A stretch of 64,000 bases of DNA from assembly GCA_033296885.1 (NCBI GenBank), contig MU863914.1:62001-126000 (forward strand). Reading direction: 5' to 3'. This stretch comes from Triangularia verruculosa. Its lineage: Eukaryota; Ascomycota; Sordariomycetes; Sordariales; Podosporaceae. The notes beneath the pieces were generated by a model. The model had not been told where the DNA came from, ran no database searches, and saw nothing but the letters and a program-made list of their open reading frames with translations. Positions 20,834 to 32,788 of this stretch are shown here, one piece after another. Both the position numbers and the translations under genes were made by a program. How positions within the stretch are numbered: position 1 is the stretch's first letter; every line of letters begins with the position of its first letter.

Positions 20834-22975
20834 ATGCGTTCTCTCTTGTTGCTAGGCTTGTCAGCCTGTCTATCGGCCTCATTCGGACATGCAGCCAACT
20901 CGACAATCCACAACCCGATATTCCCGGGCTTCTACCCAGACCCTAGCTGCATCTTTGTACCGGAATGGGATGATACCTTCTTTTGTGCATCTTCGAGCTT
21001 CAATGCTTTTCCGGGCATCCCTATTCATGCCAGCAGAGACTTGCGAAACTGGAAGTTAATCGGGCATGTGTTGAACCGAAAAGAGCAGCTTCCCAGACTG
21101 GCTGAGACAAACAGGTCAACTAGGTATGTCATCCAATCCTACTTGATGAAGACCTATCTGACGGGATGAAGTGGCATCTGGGCGCCAACTATCAGGTTTC
21201 ATGACGACACGTTCTGGCTTGTCACAACGCTGGTTGACGACGACCGTCCTCAGGCAGACTTTACCAGATGGGATAATGTACCGCTTTTTAGACCCCTAGT
21301 TGTCCAGAGAGGATACTGATAGAGTCGGGCGGTAGATCATATTCAAGGGCAAAGACCCATACGATCCTGCGTCGTGGTCCAATGCTATCCACTTCAATCT
21401 CACCGGATATGACCCTGAGCCATTCTGGGACGTGGATGGGAAAGTCTACATCAACGCTGCGCATGCCTGGCAGGTTGGGTATGTGTTTTCTTGTCTTTTT
21501 TTATTGTTTTTTAGCTGACGATAGTCGGCTTGAGACCCTACATCGAACAAGCGGAAGTCAACCTTGACACGGGTGAAGTGGGCGGGTGGAACATCATCTG
21601 GAACGGAACTGGTGGCCTCGCACCTGAGGGACCACATATCTACCGAAAGGACGGATGGTATTATCTCCTAGCTGCAGAGGGTAAGATCTGGACCAAATGT
21701 CTGCTTGAAGAAAATACACTCACCATATTCTAGGCGGAACTGGCGTCAACCACATGGTCACCATGGCTCGCTCAAAGAACGTCTCTGGGCCCTACGAGTC
21801 TTATGAAAACAACCCGGTGCTGTCCAATGCGAATACATCAAGTCTTTGTAAGCCAGTCCTTCGCACTAAAACATGACAGAAGCTAACAATCAGCAGTCCA
21901 AACCGTAGGGCACGCAGATCTCTTCCAAGATGGCAATGGGAATTGGTGGGGTGTCGCATTATCTACTCGCTCAGGGCCGGAGTATTTCCACTACCCCATG
22001 GGACGAGAGACTGTGATGACTGCCGTGTCCTGGCCTGAAGGAGAATATCCAACATGGACACCCATTGGCGGTGAAGTGAGCAGCTGGCCTCTCCCGCGTG
22101 CTGCTCTTGACATCAAAGGGGTCGGGTAAGCACTTCTAATCTTTCTTTCTCGAGTATTCGAGCTAGTTTTAATCTAGCAACTTCCCAGGCCGTTCGTCAA
22201 CCATCCAACCCCCGAGATCCTCACTTTCTCCAACGAAAGCTCTCTCCCAGCACACCTCACCCACTGGCGCTACCCCAACCCTTCCTCTTTTACCGTCTCG
22301 CCCCCCGAGAAGCCCAACACCCTCCGCATAAACCCCTCCAACATCAACCTAACCGCCCTGAACGGCAACTACGCCGGTCCAGGCGGCCAAAGTTTCATCT
22401 CCCGCCGCCAACAAGATACCCTCTTCACCTTCTCCGTCGACCTCGATTTCTCTCCCACGGTCATCGAAGAAGAAGCCGGTGTTTCCGCCTTCCTGACACA
22501 AAACCACCACCTCGACATAGGGATCGTGCTCTTACCGCCCAGCACTAGCACTGCAACTCTGTTGCCAAATCAGACCCTAGAACAAGAGAATGAGGCCCTG
22601 ATTCCACAGATCAGGTTCAGAGGGGAGTCATACGTTCCTGTTCCGAAGCCAATTATTGCTCCGGTGCCAAAGGCTTGGAGGCGGGACAAGTTGAGGTTGG
22701 AGATCAAGGCGGCGAATAGAACGCATTATAGCTTTAGTGTTGGGCCGGCGGGGAGGCAGAGTCTGATGCAGACGTTGCTGTATGCGAGTAATGATCCGGT
22801 TAGTTGGGGGTTTACCGGTATGTTGTCCTAATGATCTATAAACCTGGATGTTACTGACGGTTGTGTTATAGGTGTGCTGCTTGGAGCGTATGCCACGACC
22901 AACGGGAGGAATGGGACGACGCCGGCGTATATCTCGAACTGGCAGTATCTTCCCCAAGGGCAGTTTAGGGACTGA
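20834..22975 (+). CDS. Secreted GH43 beta-xylosidase/alpha-L-arabinofuranosidase
   Basis: Eight exons: 20834-21123, 21172-21277, 21336-21478, 21535-21680, 21734-21847, 21897-22125, 22189-22817 and 22872-22975. They total 1761 nt and code 586 aa. A signal peptide (MRSLLLLGLSACLSASFGHA) leads into the five-bladed propeller. Catalytic residues are the base D in FPGFYPDPSC, the pKa-modulating D in PFWDVDGKVY and the acid E in APEGPHIYRKDGWYYLLAAE. GIWAPTIRFHDDTFWLVTT is a typical blade motif assembled across intron 1. The C-terminal 230 residues form a beta-sandwich module (FVNHPTPEILTFS to GAYATTNGRNGT), as in GH43_14-like enzymes. It acts outside the cell on xylan or arabinoxylan side chains. 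The acceptor at 21893/21896 is CAGCAG, so one Gln can be included or skipped. It is convergent with the MFS gene. Confidence 0.93.
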
Positions 22976-23138
22976 GCGTGGTTTTCTGAATGTGTACCAT
23001 CGCCAAGCAATCCAACCACAGTTGACAAAAACAAACAATAACATTACTATCTCATCCAAGTCATTAAATCTCATGATCCGAATTCCCCTCTAAGAGAGAG
23101 TATCCAATCATTTCCAACCATCCAAACAAACACCCTCC

Positions 23139-24836
23139 TCACAAGACATACCTAAACCCAACCATCCCCTCCATCTCCCCGCCCTCTTTACCATCACCCA
23201 CACACCCCTCCCGCCTCTCCCTCTCCTCCAAGATTTTATTCTTCCTCTTAAAATGCCCCCTCAACACCCCCGCCAACCCAGCAGTCAAAAACATAAACAC
23301 GGCGCAAACCACCAGCCCCTTTGTATACCTCGGCCTATCCCCCACAGGAAACAACCTCGTGCCCAGCAACGGCCCGCACTGCCCAACCATGTTCAACACC
23401 GCGATACCCACCCCCCGCTTGGTGTCGCTCCCCTGGTTGTTCAGCGTCCAGGGCAGGACATTCGCGATACTAGGGAACACCCCCGCCGCGGCAAGAAACA
23501 CGGAAAAGTACCGCAACGAAATCAGCCGGTCGGGGAGGGTCGCCAGGAGGATGTACCCAACCCCACCTATGCAAGAGAGGATTATAATAGTAATGCCGCG
23601 TTGCTGTGTGCGGTCGGCGAGGTAAGTTGACAGGATGCATACGAAAAAGGCGAGGAGGTAGGGTGGTGCGGTGAGGCCTTGGGCTGCAGAAGGAGTGGAA
23701 AAACCCATGGATTGGAGGATCGAAGGCAGGAAGACCGGGAGGGAGGAGAAGGAGACGTTGCAGGAGAAGTACATTAGCGCCGGCAGCAGGGTTTGGAGGG
23801 ATTCGAATGTGGATAGGATTTCTTTTGTGTTGATGCTCCCGAGACCAAAGCGTGGTGGGTTGTTTTCGCCCGATGGTGAGGTGCCGGATTGGATGGCTAC
23901 CCTTTTCTTTGCTACGGCGCGCTCTTCCTCAGTGAGAAAGGAGGCTGTATCAGGGGAGGAGGGGAGGTAGAAGAAGAGGAAAATTGCGAGGAGGAGGGTG
24001 GGGAGGCCTTCGATGAGGAAGAGGAGGCGCCAGGGGGGGAGAAGGGGGGAGGGGGTGGTGGTGATGGCGTAGGCGAGGGCGCCGGCGAAAGTGGTGGCTA
24101 GGGGGGCGGCGGAGAGAAAGATGCCGCAGCGGAGGCCGAGCTCGCGGCGGCGGTAGAAGAAGCTGAGGAGGTAGGGGACGCCGGGGGCGAAGCCGGCTTC
24201 GGCCATGGCGAGGAACCAGCGGCAGACCATGAGGGATTGCCAGTTTAGGGCGGTGGATTGGAGGGTTGAGGCGAGGCCCCAGGTTGTTACTGTTATTGTG
24301 GCCCAGATATCTGGTCTCTTTGGTTAGGATGTGGATGGGGAGAGAAATGGGGTGAAGGCATACGAGGAGGCAGGATTTTCCACATCAGGGCAAAGCCCTC
24401 AAACAGTACTATGAAAGTTGTCAGTGTATTGGAATCAGGAGGCGAAGATCGGGAACTTACTATACGGTATGTAGAAGATTGTGAGCAGCCACTGGTAATG
24501 CTCATCGCCAAACCCCAAGTCCTCGCTCATCCCCGCGGTCTCTGCATTCCCAATATTGGACCGGTCAAGAAAGGCGAGCATATAAGCCAAAAACACGAGA
24601 ACGACAAGCGTTCTATCGAACTTCCTCCTCACACGCCTCTCGACAACCGGGTCTATCTCAACAGTGACGTCGCCCAGCAAGGTCCCGTTGCGTCTGTTCT
24701 GATTCCCAGCTCCATGCTGCTGGCTAGACGCATACGGCCGCAACGAGACACCGAGTTCATGCTTATCCTCATCGTCGTCAATGGGCAGCGGGAGTTTCTC
24801 AATCTTGTCAATTGCCCTTGTTATTTCGTCCGACAT
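23139..24836 (-). CDS. MFS anion/cation symporter of the Dal5/Tna1 (allantoate permease) family
   Basis: Three exons, 24836-24461, 24408-24364 and 24310-23139, give 530 aa, with introns of 52 and 53 nt. After an acidic cytoplasmic N-terminus (about 70 residues) comes TM1 with FLAYMLAFLDRSNIGNAETA, the ACS-family signature. SLMVCRWFLAMAEAGFAPGV is TM4 with the CRxFLGxxEA-like motif. About 12 hydrophobic segments follow, with a long central loop (SFLTEEERAVAKKRVAIQSG). The small middle exon supplies TM2 (ILFEGFALMWKILPP). Family members import small carboxylates, vitamins, allantoate or dipeptides with protons. Substrate cannot be told from sequence. The C-terminal tail is charged. It is tail-to-tail with the GH43 gene (163 bp apart). 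Confidence 0.9.
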
Positions 24837-26012
24837 GTTGATGTCGTCTCTTGATGGCCGTCGGAGTTGGCAAGTTGTGGCTGGTTACCCCTCAAACTCA
24901 ACCGAGCTGCTCCAACTGTGAAACCTGGGGTACCTAGGTAATCTACCGCGCGATCAAGAACGAAAAAAAGGAGAGAGTCATGAAAACGAGAGTCCGGTGG
25001 GAGTTAACGGTCAACGGCGTGATCTACCAGCTAAAGATTCAATGTTGGACTACCAACGGCTATAATCAGATAACGGCGAGATGGAGGTGGAACAAGCCGG
25101 GGTAGGCGGGCAAACAGATGGCCTCCAAAGGGAAAAGCTCACTCGCTCGGGCAGAGTAGCGCTGCATGTGTGTGTGACTGACACAGACATGGTGGTCTTT
25201 TCTGCTGTGTGAAGTGATAGGAAGATTGGTGATTGTCCAGACAATCGCCCTACTTGCTATCTCTGTTTCTCGTGACGGCTCTGAGTTGGCTGAAGAAACA
25301 TGATTAAATGAAGAGGCAGACACAAACTACCTTGGGCTGATGCAGCATCATCCAATCCGTCAGGTTTCCCCGCTTGGTGAAAGGACAGACGAAAAGATTA
25401 AGGTTTCGATGGTTCGCGCCAGTGTCAATCCATCGGCTCAATCTTTTCCCGCATCTGCTGTACCTAGGTGATCTCAACTCTCCCTACACGGCCACGTCGG
25501 TCTATGATGTGAGAATGGGAAACTTTTAGGTGATCCAAGGGAGCAAAGATAACGATACCGTCAGCCATGTCTTGCACCCGAAACCCGCAAGTTCCCGCTC
25601 TTTCCCAGTCTCAGAGAGAATCAGGTAAGGAGTCGTGACACACAGGCGGTGGTCCTGCAGTGTAAATCGATCAGCAGGTTCTATGCAGGTCTCGCGTTGC
25701 GCAGTTCTGCAGCACCGTGCACGTCTGGTTTGAACCTCTGTGACATCGCAACAACCTGATGCTCGCCAGTGGTTGGGCCAGAAACGTGTGGTGATGATGT
25801 GATGGGTGGTTTCTCGGGCTGTACCGAACGACGTTCAAACAGAGTACGTTGTTGCATCCCTGGGAAAAGTTCGGTGGTAAAAAGTTTGCCGGATTTGCGT
25901 GTGTGTGAACGCAATTGAAGCCCGAAGAGAGCCGGCGTTGTAAAATCTGAATATAGAGCAGCGCCCCCCACCCACTCTCAACCAGCTACGACAGGTGATC
26001 AACACCTGTAAA
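24837..26012. other. Intergenic, MFS promoter side
   Basis: About 1.2 kb. It has TACCTAGGTA at 24931-24940 and TACCTAGGTG at 25461-25470. No gene recognised. Confidence 0.4.
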
Positions 26013-26092
26013 TCTTCCGTAGTATAGTGGTCAGTATGTGAGCTTGTCATCCAACAACGCTCGAGACCCGGGTTCAATTCCCGGCGGGAGAG
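26013..26092 (+). tRNA. tRNA-Asp(GTC) with an 8-nt intron
   Basis: The acceptor arms TCTTCCG and CGGGAGA pair over 7 bp, followed by discriminator G (typical of Asp). The D arm is GTATAGTGGTCAGTAT and the T arm is CCGGG-TTCAATT-CCCGG. The anticodon stem TGAGC/GCTCG encloses TTGTCA...C, giving anticodon GTC. Eight extra bases (TCCAACAA) after position 37 are best read as a very short intron at the canonical site. Confidence 0.92.
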
Positions 26093-28710
26093 ATCAACCA
26101 CAACTTTTTGGCTTTTTTCCTACCACAACACATCGCAAGGCGACCACTTCTTTCTCCTCCTGGCGGCGGTTTCATACTTCACAAAATTTTGTCGTGGCGT
26201 TTGCGTGCTTCACCTAACCACCTGGCACTCTTGGCATAACGACATGTGTCTCAGGACCTTATATTTACCAGTCACGAGATGGTCACACCGGGCAAGTAGA
26301 CAAAGTTGAAAACGCATGACACTGAGAGTCACCTATATCAGACCACAGACTCCCATTGCAAGGTACCCAAAAATAGAGAACATGGAGACGGCGATGAGCT
26401 GGCTTCCCGTGTTCTGTTACAACCTGGGTTTCTACCAGATGCCGTCAAGGCAAAGAAACAGATCCACCCGCTGCAACTGCCTTCCCGTCTGGCCCAGAAA
26501 ATCGGGTGAGGCCGTCTCCAACTTTTCTTATCTAGATTTCATTTCTTGCCGTCTCATAGGGCTGAGAACGCTTCTGTCGATGACGGTGAAAAGAAGTTTC
26601 TAGCTAGCGTAATGCTAGCAACAGGCACAGCCAAATAAAGTCGAGAACTGCCGAGATCTTGTGTTTTGACAGAATGCAACATCGTATTTTGGTCGGGCGG
26701 AAGACTGAAAGAGGAGCGGACCCAAGCGCACTGCCACACTCTAGCTGAACAGGATGACTACTAAAAAGTCTCAGTCAACCCTTCTAGAGCCACCAAGTGA
26801 CATGCTGCGAGTGAGACATGTCTTCTGGCCATTCCAAAAAGGGATATGCAACGTTGTAGGTGGCCTCCCTCATCGTCGCCTGACGGTTGCGAATTCAGTG
26901 TCCCCAATCTCGGAATATGGCACACGATCCACCACCAAATTTACTTGTGTTCTGTATCACGGGGACGGCCTCTATGAGATCATGTTTTCTCGGTTTCCGC
27001 CGAGAGAAGAGAAAGGCATGAAACCGGAGACTGAACGGATGTGATCCGAAATCCATAATAACAGCTCCGCTAACGTAGGTGGCGCCAACGGAGTCGTACA
27101 AACCATTCGGCCGCGGGGAGAAGGAGTGAGGAAAATTTGAGCGAAGGAAGATGCCCCTTGCTGTTCTCCTGTTTCAGCGGCCAGGATGTGAAAACACAGA
27201 ACCGCCGCAGATTCGCTCACAGTTTCGCATAAGGGCGAGATATTGTTTCCGTCGCTGGCAAGTGGCAACGGGCAGGATTAACCCTTTTTCTGTAGGTCTC
27301 ATGGCTGGCCTTTGACCGTTTGCTGTTGTGGTTTGCATGGCGTGCATGGGGGCGTTGATGGGACCGTTGATGGGTGGTCGGTCTCTGGGAGCGGGCCTGG
27401 AGGCGGGCACCTAACGTGGGGCAGCGACCAGCCTCGTCAACCCACACACAAACTCGATAAAAACCACATCAGGACGGGAGCATCTTGCTGGCTGGATCAA
27501 CATTGCGGCGTGCTCATGTTTGTTTGCGCCAATGCGGCAATAGAAATGAAGGCAGGAAGAAACACGGCGACACTGCTTTCTAGTTCAGCTTTCCTATCAG
27601 CTGGAAAGGCGCTTCGATGGCGCCGGCACACTGGTCGGTAGTTTTCACCCGCCGTCGGGGTCCGAGTTCGCTTTTGGGAAATTCGGTAGGCAACGAGAGC
27701 GAAAGTGGTCGCCCAAAGCAGTCCTTCTCATTTCATTTTCCCAATAAGCAATGCTCCTGCCTCGCCTTGGCCCCAGACTATTTCCAGGGAAAAGAACTTG
27801 TGCCATTGGACCGAGGACGGGCCTGCCGTCCTCACTGTCCTGCGTCACTCAGGTCGTGGCTGCTGCGCGCACACGTTGCACAAGATCTGATGTGAGCACA
27901 AAAATAGTTACACAGAGCAATATCTCTCGAACACGACATTTCGTCCACTTCTCTTGGGCTTCTACTCTGAACCGACATCCGAGTAGAAGGCCAATACCGC
28001 ACGTGGCCGGTGTGTAGTGACTAAGTTGCTCGTATTGTCGTCTCGCCCAGACTGGGCCAGCCCAGGCAGGTAAGTCACGATCGTGACAAAATCCCAAAAC
28101 ATGGGGTTAGCAACATCAGAGACCCCTTGAATGCCAAGGCTCGCTATCCTTCCTGGGACTTGTGCCTCAGCAGTGCCACTGGCTCGGCAGCATCTAGGGG
28201 TCGTCCCTGCATCCCCCACCGTCAGCTGCTTATCTGCACATGATTGGCCGAATTGGCATGTCAACGGAGACACCTGCCTCCCTTGGCAGGGTTGGCAGGT
28301 GACATTGGTGAATTTCGGCCGTCGGCGGCTCAGAGCGCCCAGAGGCCAACAAAGGTGAGGTTGGGAACCCCGGAAGGAAAGGGGCTCGGCGCGCCGCTGG
28401 AAGGAACATTGAAAGCGGTGATGGGTCCCGTTTGTCCACCTCTCGCTCCTCTCTTTCGTCTTTCCCCATCGTCAGCAGACAACCCACGCATACACGAACT
28501 GCCAACACCAAGGCTCGTGTTGCCGACGCTTCTTCAGTCTCTCGTTCACAGCCTCACCGGCACTTTTTCTTTTATACACTCGCTCATACCACTTGTCTCG
28601 TGCTCTTCCCAGCTTATATCACCATCGCTTGACTCGCCCCAGACGTCTTAATCAACACCAACACCACACACACTCGTCTTTCTTGGAATAATCAGCCATA
28701 CTCTTTCAAC
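26093..28710. other. Intergenic, long 5' region of the Crh gene
   Basis: About 2.6 kb. The last 200 bases are CT-rich (leader of the Crh gene). Many short overlapping ORFs on both strands have no recognised domain, and no tRNA or repeat was found. Confidence 0.4.
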
Positions 28711-29899
28711 ATGCTCTTCAAGACGCTTACTCTGGCGCTCGCCGCCTCCATGGTCTCCGCTCAGACCTACACTGACTGCGACCCCACCAAGAGAAGTGAG
28801 TTATGTCCCCCGCCTTCTTCAGTGGTCGACATGTCTCAGACAACATTCCACATTCCGTCATAATCGTGTGGCTGACACCGCCGATCTAGCTGACTGCCCC
28901 TCCCGCAAGGCCGTTGGTTCGAAGCCCGTCAACATTGACTTCCGTCAGGGCAAGAACAAGTTCTTCAAGGAGGCCGATGGAACCAAGCTCACCTACGATA
29001 AGGATCTCGGTGCTGTTTTCTCTATCGCCAACGAGAACCAGGCTCCCACTGTCGGCAGTGAGGCCTACATTTTCTTCGGTCAGGTCGATGTTACCTTGAG
29101 GGCTGCTAGGGGTGCCGGGATCGTCACCAGCTTCGTGCTCCAGTCTGACGATCTCGATGAGATTGATTGGGAGTGGCTCGGCGGAGACAATGCCCAGGTC
29201 CAACACAACTACTTCAGTAAGGGCTGCACAGAGACGTACGACCGCGGTGGATTCTCCCCCGTCGCCGACCCCATTGGCGCCTTCCACACCTACACCATCA
29301 AGTGGACTTCCGAGCAGCTCGACTGGATCATTGACGGCCAGGTTGTCCGCACGCTTAAGAACACCGGCATTGAGGGCTGCGCCGGTTATCCTCAGTCTCC
29401 CATGCAGATCAAGCTCGGCACCTGGGTTGCCGGACGCAAGGATGCGCCGCAGGGCACCATTGAGTGGGCTGGTGGCCTCGCCAACTTTGCTGACGGACCC
29501 TTTGACGGATACTACCAGAGCCTCAAGATTGTTGACTACATGGGTGGCCAGAAGGAGGCCACTGAGTACCAGTACGGTGACAAGTCCGGTACTTGGCAAA
29601 GCATCAAGGTTATCGGCGGCGATGGTGTCGTTTCCAGCAGCAGCAGTGTCACCTCCAAGGCCACCACCAAGACTGGTACCTCTGCTACCACTCTCCAGAC
29701 TGTGAGCTCCAGCACCACCCTCGGCGGTTCTAACACCACCGCCAGCACTGATGCCACCACCACCCCCACCAGCACCAGCACCACCGAGGAGGCCACCGAG
29801 ACCGAGAGTGCCATCCCCACCGGTGCCGCCGGCAAGGTTGCCCTCAGCAACATGGCCGCCATGGGTGCCGCCGCTGTTCTCGGCTACCTTGTTCTCTAA
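28711..29899 (+). CDS. GPI-anchored GH16 Crh-type chitin-glucan transglycosylase
   Basis: Two exons, 28711-28795 and 28890-29899, give 364 aa. A signal peptide (MLFKTLTLALAASMVSA) is followed by two cysteines (CDPTKR, then DCPSRK) across the 94-nt intron. The GH16 catalytic motif DEIDWEWLG has E119, D121 and E123 as nucleophile, helper and acid/base. Further family features are GRGFSPVADP-like loops and HTYTIKWTSEQLDWIIDGQ, VRT and QIKLGTWVAGR. A Ser/Thr-rich stalk of about 80 residues and a hydrophobic tail preceded by small residues (a GPI signal) end the protein. Crh enzymes link chitin to beta-1,6/1,3-glucan in the wall. Codon use is strongly C/G-ending, as in highly expressed genes. This bias keeps a 453-codon antisense frame open, which is not a gene. 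Confidence 0.95.
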
Positions 29900-31199
29900 A
29901 CGCAATACACCATTTTGATACGATAGAGGATAGACGGTTGTTTCAAGTTTTTCTCCAGTCACCGGAGCTATTTTGCGTTTTCGCCACACTCCTTTTTTTG
30001 CGTCCGGCAATGAGAGCAAGGGTACGCTCCCACGGTTTTCCATATGCACGCTTCTTGGGCCATGCGGAGCAGTGGTCCTGAGATGTGCGCACGACATGGT
30101 GATGAGAGCAGTCGCCCTGACGGATCTTGTTGTCGGCTGAGCAGATACCGATACCCAATGTTTATACGAGTTTAATACCGGTGGTGCCCGGGAGATATAT
30201 ATGTCGACACGGAAGGAAACAGTCATGGCATCTGTTAGATGAGACAAGGCAACGTTTTAGATGAAGGTTTGTTGGAGTCGCGTCTGTACACAGACTAGCG
30301 AGCATGTATTTTGGTTTTTTTTGGAGTGTTAGAAGTTGTGGCATGACTGCTTGTTATTTGATACCTTGGAAGCGTTTTGTTGTGAATAGATACCGAGACT
30401 TCGCTGTATGTATTTTTGAAAAGACGTTTTACATTGGATTGAGATTGAATATGAGGCTCAAGTTGATCAGTGTCCTCCGATTTTGTGATGGCGGCTTGGA
30501 TAAAAGTGATATGTTTATCATCGGAAAGATGTTCAGGGGTTGCCTCCGGGGAAAATCCGAGATCTCCAATCAGAGTTGCATTCATCCGAGCTGGCGGGTC
30601 AACCGTTTAGATGCATGAGGTCATCCCGCTTTTGGATTTGGGGTTGTCATGCAGCTATTTCTCCGTTTCTGATTGATGAGGGTGTATGTGATGAGGCTCT
30701 AAAAGTGCGGGGCAACTCGCCGACAGCAAACCGTTCAGCTTTTCTCCAACCTCCTGTTTGATCAGAGGACAAAGAAGAAGAGGGAATTCAGGCAGCAAAG
30801 CTGCGGGGTGTATTGGGTTGCGCATTCTTTTGAATGTCTTATTGGCGGTCTGGTTGTGTATTTATATGTTGACCTTTCCCTTCAGACTTTTGCTCTTGAT
30901 TTTGGAAGCATCTTCGTTCGACGAGCAGTCAGTGACCATAACAACCTACCTAGGAAGACACCATATGCAAGAGGTATGTAGCAATGTTTTTTTAGAAACT
31001 TTTGAGAGGATTCTTCTCTTGATGTTTTCACTTGGCATATCCCACCCGTAATTTGCTACCTAGTTAGGTAATGAGGTGCCGCTCATTCATGATCATGCAT
31101 CATAATGAAGTCGGCCCTCTTATAGCAGATCTGATGAATACCCAAGACTGACACTATTGAAAACCACAAGAAAAGAAACCGCAAGCAAAAACCAAGAAA
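29900..31199. other. Intergenic between Crh gene and sirtuin gene
   Basis: About 1.3 kb, T-rich 3' flank of the Crh gene. It has CTACCTAGG near 30946 and the inverted pair TACCTA/TAGGTA at about 31057-31070. No gene recognised. Confidence 0.4.
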
Positions 31200-32190
31200 A
31201 TGGCGGCATCCAAAGCGGCATACAGCTCGGTCTCCCTCTTCCATGAAAAACTCCTCAGATCCAACCGCATCCTCGCCATCTGCGGCGCCGGCCTCAGCGC
31301 AGCCTCCGGCCTCCCCACCTTTCGCGGTGCGGGAGGGCTATGGAGGAACCACAACGCCGTCGAGCTCGCCACCCCCGAGGCATTCGAAGCCGACCCAGGA
31401 CTCGTCTGGTTGTTTTACGCTTATGTAACATCCCTCCCTCCCAACCTCCCCGACGGGACATCCAGGACAAGATATTAATGTTTTGGTGAAAATGTTTTAG
31501 AGACGACACATGGCCCTCGAAGCAAATCCCAACCCAGCGCACTACGCCCTCGCCGAGCTGGCCAGGAAGAAACCTGGCTTTCGCTGTCTCACCCAGAATG
31601 TAGATAACCTGCATGTTCGGGCGCAGCACCCAAGCGAGCAGCTCTCCCTGCTGCACGGGTCATTGTTTGCGCTGAAGTGCTCGAATGCTCCGGGATGCAA
31701 GTGGACGGATCCGTATAATACCGCTGATCCGCTCTGTCCGGCGTTGGCGCCGGCTGCGGAGAAGAACACTGACCCGACGAAGCCGTTGCCGCTGCTGGAT
31801 CCGAGTAAGCCGCTGGCGGATATCAAGCCGGATGAATTGCCTCACTGCCCGGAGTGTGAGACGGGATTGGTCAGGCCGGGGGTGGTCTGGTTTGGGGAGC
31901 CGCTGGATGAGGGGATGTTGGATGAGATTGATGAGTGGATTGAGAAGGAGCCGGTGGATATGGTGCTGGTTATTGGGACGAGTAGTTTTGTTTACCCCGC
32001 GGCTGGGTATGCGGAGCGGGCGAGGACGGAGGGAAGGACGGCGGTGGTGACGGTCAATTTGGAGTTGGGGAGTGCACAGGGGAGGAATAAGATTGAGGAG
32101 GGGGATTTTGGGTTTGAGGGGGATGCAGCGGTGTTACTGCCTGAGTTGTTGAAGCCGGTGATTGGGGAGGTGGAGGCGCCGCTGGAATAA
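31200..32190 (+). CDS. Sirtuin of the SIRT5-like class (NAD-dependent protein deacylase)
   Basis: Two exons, 31200-31424 and 31501-32190, give 304 aa. The 76-nt intron has donor GTAACA and acceptor TAG. NAD-binding motifs are CGAGLSAASGLPTFRG, TQNVDNLH and GTSSFVYPAAGYA. The catalytic His is in LLHGSLF (H127). The zinc site uses CSNAPGC and CPEC. RPGVVWFGEPLDE is the SIRT5-class signature. FYAYRR supplies Tyr73 and Arg76, in the positions of human SIRT5 Tyr102/Arg105 that recognise succinyl or malonyl lysine. The intron falls exactly between the FYAY and RRHM parts. The expected activity is desuccinylation, demalonylation or deglutarylation. No mitochondrial presequence is obvious, so location is uncertain. 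The 3' half is GC-rich with G-ending codons, unlike the C-ending 5' half. Confidence 0.93.
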
Positions 32191-32514
32191 TTGTAATGGG
32201 AGGGAGTTACTGGGGGGTTTGGATGGGGGATAGGAAGGGGTTTTGAGGCTATTTTGGGTTGGAGTCAAGGGGGAAAGTTAGGTAAGGTATCTGAACTTTT
32301 CCTGTTGAGGTTGTTAGCATTGTGGGCAGGCGCCCACGGAGCTGTTAGTATTCGTCGGGAAAATTAACAAACAATTTGGTTCAAGAACAGCAGGGTTGCG
32401 CGGATTGATACCCACCCATCAAGGTCAAGGGCGCCATCAGAGATTAATGAGAGTTTATAAGATGGGCAGCATTCCTCAGGCCGTATCTGTAGAAAAAGTA
32501 GCACTGCAAAGGGG

Positions 32515-32575
32515 GAATGTAGTATTAAAAGATAGTTTGATAGGCCTCAAAAGATGGTTAATAGGCCTTTCCCAC
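32515..32575 (-). repeat. Diverged inverted copies of the AT-rich repeat unit
   Basis: TTAAAAGATAGTTTGATAGG and CAAAAGATGGTTAATAGGCC resemble the reverse complement of the AACTATCTTTTAAAGCC unit amplified 300 bp downstream. This suggests an older, oppositely oriented piece of the same element. Confidence 0.4.
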
Positions 32576-32788
32576 CAACTCTTCTAAAGGTGTGATCCTA
32601 GCTTGCAGTACCAATTGTTTTGTCCACGGTATCAAGACACGCTTCCCTATCGCTTCGCCGGGGAACCAAGATGCCTCACACAGTGAGAGGTGAGACGGGA
32701 AAGCCCGCGCTCGTGAACGTAGATAAGGTCATCCGAAGCAAGTTCGTCTCGGCTTTTAACTCATTGTTCAGTCCAAGCTTTCGGACAA

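Noticed and set aside
28886..30247. 453-codon minus-strand ORF over the Crh gene
   Set aside because: It is the antisense of a strongly C/G-ending coding region. The translation is Gly/Ala/Leu-rich without a domain, and the plus strand has a complete GH16 protein.
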